Below, in pieces: positions 7,357-16,769 of a stretch of 64,000 bases of DNA. The stretch comes from Butyrivibrio sp. Su6 (GTDB taxonomy: Bacteria; Bacillota; Clostridia; Lachnospirales; Lachnospiraceae). The stretch covers positions 110,567-174,566 of the forward strand of contig NZ_FNUR01000008.1 of assembly GCF_900108105.1 (NCBI RefSeq). Reading direction: 5' to 3'. The position numbers and the translations under genes are program-made. The notes beneath the pieces were generated by a model that had not been told where the DNA came from, did no database searches, and saw only the letters and a program-made list of their open reading frames with translations. Each line of letters starts with the position of its first letter. The stretch's first letter is position 1.

Positions 7357-7508
7357 ATTATTGAATTCCCAAATTCAATATCAGCATATTTTATTTTGAT
7401 GATGAGATGTGTTTTACAGCGTTGCGCAACCTATATGTCAAGAAGAGTAGATACCTTGATATCTTGCATTTGGTTTTATGAGCAAGCGATAAAGGAAAGA
7501 AAGTTTTA

Positions 7509-10500
7509 ATGCATAAAGATTTAAAGAGAAGAAAAAGAATCAAAAGAGTCAGAAAAGTCAGAAGAGTCAGGAGAGTTAAAAGAAGAAAAAGCATCCTGAG
7601 GCTGAGAATAGAAGAAATACTCTACGACAAATTAAGGATTGACAGAATCGATTTTGACAAATTAAACGAGATTACTCAGGTTTTGTATGAAATTGCGTTT
7701 TGCATGATTTTGTATGATAGAATTGCGTCTTTTTCAAAAGCAGAATTTCCGCTGTCTGGAAGTATATTCTCTATTGCTTACTATGCTTTGCCTTTTATTG
7801 CTATGGCCAGACTTTTTATATGCTATAGACCTAAAGAGGCTGCCATTAAAGGAGGAATGGCGTTATTTTTGTGTCTGCTGATTTCTCATTTTAACTCCGG
7901 GAGAGTGGTAAAGGTTTTCTTTTTGCTTGCCCTTGGAAGTGTAGAGATAGATTATAGAAGACTACTCAAACATATATCTATATTCTCATTTGTATTATTG
8001 TTTCTTGAATATATAGCCTCATTTGCCGGACTTATTTACAATACAGGAGTCGTATCTTCTAGAAGAATTACAGCCATTCTGGGTACGATAAATTCTTCGG
8101 ATGCTGCCAGCTGGATACTGTTTGCAGCTATAGCGCTCTTTGTAGCCGGAGGCGTGCCGACATACGTTAGCTTTGCTGTGTTGCTTATTTGTCATTTGCT
8201 TTCGAAGTTCTATATTTCATCAGATACTTCAACATACGCATCTTTAGTTTTGATGTTATTGATACTGTATGGCTTTTTAGAGGAAAAGTTTTCTGATAAT
8301 AATCCGGTATTCAAGGTGATAAAAAAAATCATAAATTTTGTTGCTATTGTTTTGACTCCTGTGTTGACTGCTTTTATAGTTACATTTGTAGTTCTGTACA
8401 ACAAGGGAAATGCGTTTGCATATAAAATTGACGATTTGATTCATCACAGGCTGGTCTATGCTGCTGCAATTTATAACGAAAGTGGAATCGGTTTGTGGGG
8501 GACATGGGGGTATAACGTATATGGAGAGGAGTTTACTACAGACCTTACGTATACCTACCTTGATGATTCGTATATCAATCTTTTAGTGAATTACGGAATT
8601 ATCTTTACGGTAATAGTCCTCTCATGTTGGATATATATGATAGTCAAGGCAATCAAGACTGATAATAGAAGGCTTGTTTTTGCTACAATTGCGCTTTCAC
8701 TCCATTCTTTTGAAGAAGGGCATTTTCTTGATGATTTTTTCTCAAATTACCTGGTGTTGATTCCTTTTTATTCAGCTTGGATTGTTCCAGACCAACTCTT
8801 AAATTTCAAGAAGCCGGTAGTTAATATTAAATTTATAAAGAAGGCTGCCCTAATAATAGGATCAATTATAGTATATTTATTGCTTTTTACACCTGCTGTA
8901 TCGCGCAGCAGAACTTTTATGGAAATCAGCGGATTAGATGATGAATATGCTTTTTCCTTTCCTGTAATGCTTGCTATAGGCCTTGTTTTTGGATTTGCTT
9001 TCATTTTTACATATATCTGCTACAAGCTTCTTGATAAGAATAAAGATAGGATAGTTATCGTATTGTGCGCGGCTTATGTGCTGGCAGTATTTGCGGTATA
9101 TGTTATTACCGGGAGCATAATCAAAAACTATTCGGAACAGTACAAAGAAAGACTTTTGACGGATGCACAGGCTATAAACCTGATTACTGAAGCGGCTGTA
9201 GAGCCTGTTTACGCGGATGTTTTGCCTGAAATATACTACAACGAGTTTGAAGGTATAAAGAGATCTTTATATTCGGGACATGATCTTGCAAGGACCGGAA
9301 CATCCACAATTATAGTGGATTCAACTGATGCAAGGCAGATGACGATAATGCGAAGAGGCTGGCTTTATGCCCAGTTGACAGACACCACGTCGGTTTACAC
9401 CAATGATAAGAGTGTGGAAACAGCCCTTGTTGATGCTGGCTATCATCTTGCCGGATATTATTATACAGAAAATGAAGTTAATGTTTCGGAGAAGTATTTC
9501 GCTCAGGTTAACATTGATAAAGATAAAGTCACTTTTTCAGGAACGATAAAACTAAAAGGTGATAAAAAGCCGTGGGCTGACAGAATATGTGTCATCAATG
9601 CTTCCACTGAAGATGGAAGCCTGGGAAGCGTAAATATTTCTGCAAAAGATCTTGATGAAAATAATGAAATTGACTTTGTAGCTACTTTTGTGACAAATGG
9701 GAAGCAATTTGACCTTTCAATCACCGGTGATAACAGCTACAATTTTGAAATTGTTTCTTACGAGCTGACGGACGACACTCAGGTGACATTTGAGAAAACA
9801 TATTCTACAGATGATTTTTATTCTTATTCAGTAAATGGCGGGCTGACGCTTACTCTGCGGACAAATGGTCTTAAAAACGAATCTTTGACCGGAGCTGGCT
9901 CACTTGGAAAACTTGTTGTTACAAACGGAGGCAAGACGGTGTATGAAGGCAATATATATCCTGATCAATTAATGGAGCTTTCAGATGCATCAAATTTTGA
10001 TAGCATGGAATATGATGTATCGTATAAAGGTACGGGTACCTATGCTGCAAGTATAACCCTTGCCCAGGATATTGATATGGATATAACGATGATGACTTAT
10101 CACTCCTATCCAAACATAGATGAGCACAATTTTTACAATGATGTTTATCAGATTGTCAGAACCGAATATTTTGATCTTGATGGAAACAAAACAGCAAATA
10201 CCTCCGGGCAATATGCGACAGAGTTTGAATATGACAAAAATGAAAATGTCACTGATATGAGATATTACGGCGAAGATTATGAACTCATGCTCATATCTCA
10301 GGGTTATGCTGAAGTAAAGAGAGTCTACAATGACTTGAACTACATTATAGAAGAGAGCTACTATGGTTTGGATGGAGAACCTGTGCTTTGCACAAATGGA
10401 TATGCTTCACTAAGACAAGAGGTTGATGTGGAAGGAAATCCCACTCACATATGGTACTATGACACTGAAGGAAATCCTATTATTACTGCAAGTGGCTATG

Positions 10501-11627
10501 CAGAACTTGTCCGTGAATACAACTCTGATAATAAAGCAGCCTATGAAGCCTATTATGACATTGAAGGAAATCGCATTGATATGGCTCAGGGCTATAGCGG
10601 TTGCCGCTATGACTACGACGATTCCGGACGCATAAATGTCATCATATATCTTGATGAAGAAGACTCTCCTGTTATGACTACCTATGGCTACTCGGAAGTA
10701 CATAGGGAGTATGACGAAAGAGGAAGAGTCACAGTAGAAACCTATTATGGTACGGCCGGTGAAATCATGGAAATTGAGGCAGGATATGCTACTGTAGTAA
10801 AAGAATATGATGATGATGGCAACAACATTTCGATAAGGTATTTTGGCATCGAAACCAGTGAAGGATATACAGAAGTCAACAGAAAATTTGACAGTCAGGG
10901 GCGCGTTATTTATGAAGAAAAGAGAGACAGCGATGGAAATCTCATCATCCTGTCAGGAGCATATTGCGCATATAGTAGAGAGTATGATGAAAATGGCAAT
11001 GTTAGTGTTGTAATCTATTATGGTGAAGATGGCAATCCTATTCTCATAGGCGGAGAGTATGCAGAAGTACATTACAGATACGATGACAATAAACGAGTCA
11101 ACTTTGAGGCATTCTATGATGGCTATGGCAATAAAGTAACCAGAGGCGCTGGTTATCATGCTTTGGGTTATGAATATGATGAGGCAGGGGACAGAAGCGT
11201 TATAAGATACTATGACGTTGATGAAAATCTCATGCTGATAAGTGATCAGTACTGCGAAGTCCACAGAACCTATGACAGTTTAAAAAGAGTTGCTACTGAG
11301 AGCTACTATGGATTGTCAAGTGAAAAGATAACTCTTAGTGCCGGATATCATATGGTAGAATATGAATACGATGAGGCCAATAATATAAGCGTTCTTAAAT
11401 ATTACGACGAAGCAGGAAATCCTACTCTCATAAATTCCGGAATATTTGAGATTAAAAGAACCTTCAAAGAAAACAAAAAGATAATTCGTGAAGAGTATTA
11501 TGGGCTGGACGGAAACCCTATAGAAAATACTGCAGGTGTTGCATATATTGAACGGGAGTATTATGATGACGGAAGTGTAAGTGGAGAGTTCAAGTATGAT
11601 ATAAATGGTAATCTGATAGTGCAATAA
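7509..11627 (+). CDS. Giant O-antigen-polymerase-like protein with C-terminal YD/RHS-like repeats
   Basis: The protein has 1372 residues in three parts. Residues 1-30 are extremely basic (KR-V-R repeats), a cytoplasmic tail. Residues about 50-545 carry many hydrophobic helices with Wzy-like features, including a polymerase-style loop YTYLDDSYINLLVNYGIIF, so a role in joining polysaccharide repeat units at the outer face of the membrane is likely. Residues about 546-890 are an extracytoplasmic mixed domain. From residue 900 to the end are about 15 repeats of 32 residues with consensus GYAEV-REYD-GRV-E-YYG-GNPI, of YD/RHS type, two repeat flavours alternating. The ATG follows AAAGGA. Such a polymerase-repeat fusion is unusual. 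It stands alone between a terminator and a 270-base gap. Confidence 0.8.
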   Translation: MHKDLKRRKRIKRVRKVRRVRRVKRRKSILRLRIEEILYDKLRIDRIDFDKLNEITQVLYEIAFCMILYDRIASFSKAEFPLSGSIFSIAYYALPFIAMARLFICYRPKEAAIKGGMALFLCLLISHFNSGRVVKVFFLLALGSVEIDYRRLLKHISIFSFVLLFLEYIASFAGLIYNTGVVSSRRITAILGTINSSDAASWILFAAIALFVAGGVPTYVSFAVLLICHLLSKFYISSDTSTYASLVLMLLILYGFLEEKFSDNNPVFKVIKKIINFVAIVLTPVLTAFIVTFVVLYNKGNAFAYKIDDLIHHRLVYAAAIYNESGIGLWGTWGYNVYGEEFTTDLTYTYLDDSYINLLVNYGIIFTVIVLSCWIYMIVKAIKTDNRRLVFATIALSLHSFEEGHFLDDFFSNYLVLIPFYSAWIVPDQLLNFKKPVVNIKFIKKAALIIGSIIVYLLLFTPAVSRSRTFMEISGLDDEYAFSFPVMLAIGLVFGFAFIFTYICYKLLDKNKDRIVIVLCAAYVLAVFAVYVITGSIIKNYSEQYKERLLTDAQAINLITEAAVEPVYADVLPEIYYNEFEGIKRSLYSGHDLARTGTSTIIVDSTDARQMTIMRRGWLYAQLTDTTSVYTNDKSVETALVDAGYHLAGYYYTENEVNVSEKYFAQVNIDKDKVTFSGTIKLKGDKKPWADRICVINASTEDGSLGSVNISAKDLDENNEIDFVATFVTNGKQFDLSITGDNSYNFEIVSYELTDDTQVTFEKTYSTDDFYSYSVNGGLTLTLRTNGLKNESLTGAGSLGKLVVTNGGKTVYEGNIYPDQLMELSDASNFDSMEYDVSYKGTGTYAASITLAQDIDMDITMMTYHSYPNIDEHNFYNDVYQIVRTEYFDLDGNKTANTSGQYATEFEYDKNENVTDMRYYGEDYELMLISQGYAEVKRVYNDLNYIIEESYYGLDGEPVLCTNGYASLRQEVDVEGNPTHIWYYDTEGNPIITASGYAELVREYNSDNKAAYEAYYDIEGNRIDMAQGYSGCRYDYDDSGRINVIIYLDEEDSPVMTTYGYSEVHREYDERGRVTVETYYGTAGEIMEIEAGYATVVKEYDDDGNNISIRYFGIETSEGYTEVNRKFDSQGRVIYEEKRDSDGNLIILSGAYCAYSREYDENGNVSVVIYYGEDGNPILIGGEYAEVHYRYDDNKRVNFEAFYDGYGNKVTRGAGYHALGYEYDEAGDRSVIRYYDVDENLMLISDQYCEVHRTYDSLKRVATESYYGLSSEKITLSAGYHMVEYEYDEANNISVLKYYDEAGNPTLINSGIFEIKRTFKENKKIIREEYYGLDGNPIENTAGVAYIEREYYDDGSVSGEFKYDINGNLIVQ

Positions 11628-11900
11628 TTAAAAGTATGGTAAAACAATTTGCTTTTTTTACTGTGGCATTCATTGAAATGTTTACTTTTTGTGCTATTAC
11701 TGGGCAGTTTAGATAGGCTTTTGGATTGTTCCATCTAAACAGATACAATTGTTTGAATAGAAAAAGAAATATCAGAAAGATTCAGCTTTGACAGTACTTT
11801 AATTCAGAAAAGTTCTTGGCTGTGAAATGGGGAAACTGTTCTAGCGAATAGATCATGCTTTTTTTATTGAATGAATAATAATCAAAGTGAGGGCACTTCA
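11628..11900. other. Intergenic region before the GHMP kinase gene
   Basis: No gene is seen on either strand. There is a loose inverted repeat GTTTAGAT / ATCTAAAC (about 11708-11742) with a long loop. A TTGACA (about 11787) has no matching -10 at normal spacing. Some promoter must lie here, but I cannot place it. Confidence 0.4.
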
Positions 11901-13079
11901 ATGAACTGTGACGAAAAATATAAAGAATTATACAATCACTATCCGGACTATCATGCCTTTTGTGGTTACAGAGTAGCACCTTTGGGAGCGCATGTAGACC
12001 ACAATGGCGGACGAATTCTGGGATGTGCCATAGATAAAGGAATCCATATAGCATATGGGAAAAAGGAAAATGGTGTTATAGAACTTCAAAGCTTACAATT
12101 TCCAAAGCGTGCGCAATTCCATGTTAGAGAAATACCAGAGAACAAAATTGGAGATTGGGCAGACCATTGCCGTGCTGCTGCAAAAGAATTAAATGAGAAG
12201 TATCCGTTAAGATATGGTGTAAGCGCTGTAATTGAAGGAAAACTTCCTATTGGAGGATTATCTTCCTCTGCATCGGTTATTATTGCATTTTTGACAGCGC
12301 TTGCTTCTGTAAATAATATAAAACTTGGTGATTGGGAAACCATTATGATGGCCAAAGCTGCAGAGAACAACTATGTTGGTGTTAACTGTGGGAAATTGGA
12401 TCAGAGCTGCGAAGTACTTGGCAGAAAAAACTCTTGGTTATATCTTGATTGTCTTGATGATTCAAATGCAATTATTAAGACACCTGATAATATGAAACCA
12501 TACAAAATAGCAATCTTTTTTTCCGGTCTCGAAAGGTCTCTAGCGGACAGCGCATATAACCTTCGACAGGATGAGTGCAAGGCAGCAGCCTACAACCTTT
12601 TGGCTTATGCAGGAATGACTTATGGTAAATTTAAGGACACTGTTCTTCGAGATGTTCCATATAATGTATATGAAGAATATAAAGATAGATTACCTATTAA
12701 TTTCCGTAAACGTGCTGAACACTTTTATAGTGAGAATGAAAGAGTGATTGCTGGAGTAGATGCATGGAAACAAGGTGATCTGAAAAGGTTTGGGCAGCTT
12801 GTTTTTGAAAGCGGTAAAAGCTCAATTGAGAATTACGAATGTGGATGTCCAGAGCTTATCTCTCTGTATAATATAATGACTGAAACAGATGGAATCTATG
12901 GTGGAAGATTTTCGGGAGCCGGATTCAAGGGGTGTTGCATGGCAATTATAGATCCGGATAAATCAGAAGAAATTATGGCAAGAGTAAAAGAAAAATATCT
13001 TTCCATCTACCCTGAATTAAAAGAAAAATATACAGCGACCATTTGTTCACTTGCAGATGGGATAGGAGTGAATTTATGA
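11901..13079 (+). CDS. GHMP sugar kinase, galacturonokinase-like
   Basis: This 392-residue GHMP-fold kinase makes a sugar 1-phosphate. The signature RVAPLGAHVDHNGG (24-37) replaces the usual galactokinase GRVNLIGEHTDY and resembles plant galacturonokinase (PLGAHIDHQGG). The ATP loop PIGGLSSSAS (116-125) and the late GGRFSGAGFKGCCMA motif are intact. ATG 11901 is preferred over 11871 because GTGAGGG precedes it. The gene overlaps the next one, a sugar nucleotidyltransferase, by 4 bases (ATGA), so the pair probably salvages a free sugar, perhaps galacturonic acid, to its NDP form. Galactose or another hexose remains possible. Confidence 0.75.
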   Translation: MNCDEKYKELYNHYPDYHAFCGYRVAPLGAHVDHNGGRILGCAIDKGIHIAYGKKENGVIELQSLQFPKRAQFHVREIPENKIGDWADHCRAAAKELNEKYPLRYGVSAVIEGKLPIGGLSSSASVIIAFLTALASVNNIKLGDWETIMMAKAAENNYVGVNCGKLDQSCEVLGRKNSWLYLDCLDDSNAIIKTPDNMKPYKIAIFFSGLERSLADSAYNLRQDECKAAAYNLLAYAGMTYGKFKDTVLRDVPYNVYEEYKDRLPINFRKRAEHFYSENERVIAGVDAWKQGDLKRFGQLVFESGKSSIENYECGCPELISLYNIMTETDGIYGGRFSGAGFKGCCMAIIDPDKSEEIMARVKEKYLSIYPELKEKYTATICSLADGIGVNL

Positions 13080-13795
13080 AATGCGTGATCTTAGCAGCAG
13101 GATATGCTACAAGACTTTATCCGTTAACAGAAAATTTTCCTAAGCCTTTATTGGATGTAGGTTGTAAGCCCATTCTTGACTGGCTCATCGATGATATATC
13201 ATCAGAAGTTAATCAGTTCTTGGTTGTTACAAATCACAAATTTGCAGACCACTTTGAAAAATGGGCAAAAGAAAGAAAAGAAAATATTATCATTATTGAC
13301 GATGGAACATCCACTAATGAGACACGACTTGGCGCAGTAAAAGACCTTGAACTTGCTGTTTCATTAGGTAGAGAAGATGATGATTATCTTGTTATGGCTG
13401 GTGACAATATGCTTGACTTTAGCTTGAAGGATTTCATAAGCTACCAGAAAACTGTAGATACATCCTGCGTGATGTGTCATGAAGAAAATGAACTCAAAAA
13501 GCTTCAGAAAACAGCTGTTATAACTGTAAATGATGACAAGATGGTAACCTCTTATGAAGAAAAGCCAGAAATTCCAAAAGGTTATCTTGCTGTGCCACCT
13601 TTTTACATTTACACATCAAAAGATATACACAGAATCAAGGAAGCGCTTGATGATGGATGCGGGTATGATGCTCCGGGTTCTTTTGCAGCGTGGCTAAGCC
13701 ATAAGACAGCAATGCATGCCTGGAATATGACAGGACATAGATATGATATAGGGGATATTGATTCTTATGAGAGAGTGAAGAAGTTGTTCAAATAA
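13076..13795 (+). CDS. Sugar-1-phosphate nucleotidyltransferase
   Basis: This 239-residue protein has the NTP_transferase fold. It begins MKCVILAAGYATRLYPLT, the Gx(G/A)xR nucleotide loop, with FPKPLLDVGCKPILDW next and AGDNMLDF as the metal-binding Asp region. A GHRYDIGDIDSYERV motif near the end binds the sugar. The start at 13076 overlaps the stop of the GHMP kinase (ATGA), so translation is coupled and this enzyme very likely takes that kinase's product. A terminator follows at 13854. The nucleotide and sugar used are not decidable from sequence. The longer frame from 13043 lies inside the kinase gene and was not used. Confidence 0.85.
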   Translation: MKCVILAAGYATRLYPLTENFPKPLLDVGCKPILDWLIDDISSEVNQFLVVTNHKFADHFEKWAKERKENIIIIDDGTSTNETRLGAVKDLELAVSLGREDDDYLVMAGDNMLDFSLKDFISYQKTVDTSCVMCHEENELKKLQKTAVITVNDDKMVTSYEEKPEIPKGYLAVPPFYIYTSKDIHRIKEALDDGCGYDAPGSFAAWLSHKTAMHAWNMTGHRYDIGDIDSYERVKKLFK

Positions 13796-13853
13796 AAGAC
13801 ACACATTTTTGACTATTTGTTCAAAATATGATAATCTATGGAAACAGTAAAGT

Positions 13854-13885
13854 ATGGCGGTGTTATGATAACATCGCCATTTTAG
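13854..13885 (+). terminator. Rho-independent terminator
   Basis: A 12-bp stem ATGGCGGTGTTA / TAACATCGCCAT (one G-T pair) with loop TGA is followed by TTTTA. It ends the kinase/nucleotidyltransferase operon. Confidence 0.85.
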
Positions 13886-13943
13886 TGTATGTAATAAATT
13901 GATATACTAATAATATAAAATAATAGGTTAAAGAGGAAGATTG

Positions 13944-15386
13944 ATGACAAGCAGCGGTTCACACCAGACAATTCCAAACACTTCAAGGAAGAATGGTAAA
14001 TACATTTTTAGATATTTTTGTATGATAATGCTGGCGGTGATAGCCACTGCAATATTTTTGTACAATTGGATTGGATTTATAAACAGACTTGGTCAGGATG
14101 GAATGCTACGACCTGGATCGCAGTCGCTTCGTGGTGTAGGTAACATCGGTATGTCTGTAGGTATATATTTTATTTTATATCTTACAATCGGTACTTGGCT
14201 ACATGCATTTAAGATTGGAGTAGAGAGAAAAGCTAATATATTGGCAGCGCAGGTTTTGACATTGATTACAACGGCCTTTTTTGAAATATTTGTTTCATGT
14301 GCGGTTTCTGGACAGTTTAGGTATGTTTTTGAATTCATTAAAATGTATTTAATAATGTTTGGTATTCAGGCTATTATCTGTTGTCTGGTATGTGTTCCAA
14401 TGATTGATATATATAGAAGGGCATTCCCTCCACTTCGCATTATCGAGATATATGGTGAGTACACAAACAATCTTGTATCCAAGATAAACGCCGTTGAGTA
14501 CAAATACAATGTTGTCGATAGAATTTCCTGCCATGAGGATGAAGCAGTAATTAGGGAGCGTATCAGAGCTTACGATGCAGTTCTTTTAAATGATCTCCCG
14601 GCTCATGAAGAGAACAGGGGACTCAAAATTTGTTTTGAAGCTCATAAAAGAGTGTACTTTGTTCCTAAAATTGCTGACATTTTGGTTAAGAATTCAGAGG
14701 AACTTAATCTAATTGATGCGCCTCTTTTTTTTAATAGAAATAATGGCATTGGACCTATTCAGAGATTTGTAAAAAGAGCTTTTGACATTTTTCTTAGTCT
14801 TTTTACCCTAATAGTTTTCAGTCCTGCATTTATTATTGTTTCAGTAGCAATTCATCTTGAAGATGGGGGCCCAGTATTCTTCAAACAAGAGAGAGTGACA
14901 ATTGGCGGCAAAAGATTTATGATTCTTAAGTTCCGCTCAATGATTGTGGATGCAGAAAAAGATGGTCGACCTCATCCTGCCGGAGAGAAGGATGACAGGA
15001 TAACAAAGGTAGGCAGACTTATAAGAGCTTGCAGAGTAGATGAGCTTCCGCAGCTTATAAATATCTTAAAAGGCGATATGTCAATTGTTGGACCGCGTCC
15101 TGAAAGATGGGAACACGTTGAAAAGTATAGCGAGGATATTCCAGAATTCAATTTCCGCCATTCTGTTAAAGGTGGCCTTACAGGTTATGCTCAGGTTTAT
15201 GGAAAATACAACACTACAGCATTAGATAAGCTCAAACTTGATCTTCTTTATATAACAAATTTCTCAATCCTTCTAGATCTTCAGATTATATTTGAAACGG
15301 TTAAGATTCTCGTTCAGAAGGAAAGTACGGAAGGATTTACAGAGGATAAGCAAGCGGAAATGCACGATTCTGTGAAGAATGGATAA
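13944..15386 (+). CDS. Polyprenyl-phosphate phosphoglycosyltransferase (WbaP/WcaJ-type)
   Basis: This 480-residue membrane enzyme starts repeat-unit synthesis by moving a sugar phosphate from an NDP-sugar to undecaprenyl phosphate. The N-terminal half has several helices (about residues 22-155) and a Rossmann-like soluble part. The C-terminal catalytic domain (about 272-470) shows KRAFDIFLSL, a re-entrant helix, FFKQERVTIGGKRF, ILKFRSM, DELPQLINILKGDMSIVGPR and GLTGYAQVYGKYNTT. ATG 13944 follows GAGGAAG; the upstream TTG at 13941 is less likely. It is one of three such initiating enzymes in this window. Confidence 0.92.
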   Translation: MTSSGSHQTIPNTSRKNGKYIFRYFCMIMLAVIATAIFLYNWIGFINRLGQDGMLRPGSQSLRGVGNIGMSVGIYFILYLTIGTWLHAFKIGVERKANILAAQVLTLITTAFFEIFVSCAVSGQFRYVFEFIKMYLIMFGIQAIICCLVCVPMIDIYRRAFPPLRIIEIYGEYTNNLVSKINAVEYKYNVVDRISCHEDEAVIRERIRAYDAVLLNDLPAHEENRGLKICFEAHKRVYFVPKIADILVKNSEELNLIDAPLFFNRNNGIGPIQRFVKRAFDIFLSLFTLIVFSPAFIIVSVAIHLEDGGPVFFKQERVTIGGKRFMILKFRSMIVDAEKDGRPHPAGEKDDRITKVGRLIRACRVDELPQLINILKGDMSIVGPRPERWEHVEKYSEDIPEFNFRHSVKGGLTGYAQVYGKYNTTALDKLKLDLLYITNFSILLDLQIIFETVKILVQKESTEGFTEDKQAEMHDSVKNG

Positions 15387-15452
15387 TTATTTGATGTTAA
15401 AAGATAAATGTGATAGTATCTTAAAGCTATTTTAAAAAGAAAGAAGAAAAGA

Positions 15453-16769
15453 ATGATGTATGATTTTTTAAAAGATATTCGATTTAAAGATTTAAAGAAA
15501 ATAGAAAATCAAAAGATATTTCTAGCTTCTCCAACAATGCATGGCGAAGAGGAAAAATTTGTTCACGAAGCTTTTGAGACTGGTTGGGTTACAACTGCTG
15601 GCCAGAATATTAATGAAGTTGAGAAGTCAGTAGCCGAATATGTTGGAGTTAAGTATGCAGTTGGTCTTAGTGCAGGAACTGCTGCACTTCATCTTGCAAC
15701 AAAACTTGCAGGCGAAAAATTATATGGGCAGGCAAAACCGAATGTCGGTACTCTTGCAAGTCACAAGGTGTTTTGTTCTGATGTTACCTTTGATGCATCG
15801 ATAAATCCTGTTGCTTACGAAGATGGAGAGGCAGTATTTATTGATACAGAATATGATACTTGGAACATGAGCCCAGAAGCTCTTGAGAAAGCTTTTGAGA
15901 TTTATCCCGAAGTAAAGTTGGTAGTAGTAGCGCACCTCTATGGTACTCCGGGTAAGATGGAAGAAATTCGAAGAATATGTGATAAGCATGGAGCATTGAT
16001 AGTTGAGGATGCAGCTGAGTCACTAGGTGCCAAGTACAAGCTTGGTGATGATTGGTTGGAGACAGGTGCTCTTGGAAACTACAACGCTATAAGTTTTAAT
16101 GGGAATAAGATTATTACTGGAAGTAGCGGTGGCATGTTCCTTACAGATTCCAAAGAGGATGCTGATAAGGTAAGGAAATGGAGCACTCAGAGTCGAGAAG
16201 CTGCTCCTTGGTATCAACATGAGGAGATTGGTTACAATTACAGGATGAGCAACATTGTTGCTGGTGTTATCCGTGGTCAGCTTCCTTACTTGAAAGAGCA
16301 TATTGAATTGAAGAAAAAGATATATGACAGATACAAAGAAGGATTAAGTGGACTTCCTGTTTCTATGAATCCTTTTGACGCAGATAAGTCAGTTCCGAAC
16401 TTTTGGTTATCATGTATGATAATAGATTCTGATGCGATGGCTCCTATGGTTAGAGGAGAATCAGACTACATGTGGAGTTATGAAGTAGGTAAGTCAAGTC
16501 CACAGGAAATACTTGATGCGTTAGCAGCATTTGGGGCAGAGGGACGACCTATCTGGAAGCCTATGCATTTGCAACCTATTTACAGAACTCATCCATTTAT
16601 TACTATAGAAGGAAATGGAAGGGGCAAGACCAATGCATATATTGAGGGCTCCTGCATAGATGTTGGAGCAGATATATTCCGCAGAGGCTTATGTTTGCCA
16701 TCAGATGTTAAAATGACTGAAGAACAGCAGAATTATGTAATTAGTATTATTAAAAGGTGCTTTGAATAA
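15453..16769 (+). CDS. DegT/DnrJ/EryC1 aminotransferase (PglE-like)
   Basis: This 438-residue PLP-dependent nucleotide-sugar aminotransferase has EDAAESLGA (185-193) holding the PLP-ring Asp, SFNGNKIITG with the Schiff-base lysine at K219, and GYNYRMSNI. It is closest in style to enzymes making UDP-4-amino-4,6-dideoxy sugars (PglE type). The next gene, overlapping by 1 base, is a PglC-like small phosphoglycosyltransferase, and a PglF/WbpM-like 4,6-dehydratase lies at 43.6 kb. The likely route is UDP-GlcNAc to 4-keto-6-deoxy to 4-amino sugar, then transfer to lipid. The ribosome site before ATG 15453 is weak (AGAAAGAAG). Confidence 0.85.
   Translation: MMYDFLKDIRFKDLKKIENQKIFLASPTMHGEEEKFVHEAFETGWVTTAGQNINEVEKSVAEYVGVKYAVGLSAGTAALHLATKLAGEKLYGQAKPNVGTLASHKVFCSDVTFDASINPVAYEDGEAVFIDTEYDTWNMSPEALEKAFEIYPEVKLVVVAHLYGTPGKMEEIRRICDKHGALIVEDAAESLGAKYKLGDDWLETGALGNYNAISFNGNKIITGSSGGMFLTDSKEDADKVRKWSTQSREAAPWYQHEEIGYNYRMSNIVAGVIRGQLPYLKEHIELKKKIYDRYKEGLSGLPVSMNPFDADKSVPNFWLSCMIIDSDAMAPMVRGESDYMWSYEVGKSSPQEILDALAAFGAEGRPIWKPMHLQPIYRTHPFITIEGNGRGKTNAYIEGSCIDVGADIFRRGLCLPSDVKMTEEQQNYVISIIKRCFE

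Noticed and set aside
7360..7379. Insertion-sequence end at the ATTGAATT/AATTCAAT inverted repeat
   Set aside because: Short arms, no matching distant copy seen and no target duplication.
9503..11624. Several minus-strand open frames inside the giant polymerase gene
   Set aside because: They follow from the repeated Tyr/Asp/Gly codons of the + strand repeats, have no ribosome sites and no recognisable domains.
10206..11627. DNA tandem repeat or CRISPR-like array in the polymerase gene end
   Set aside because: The periodicity is at protein level (32 codons) and too diverged in DNA for a CRISPR or a satellite.
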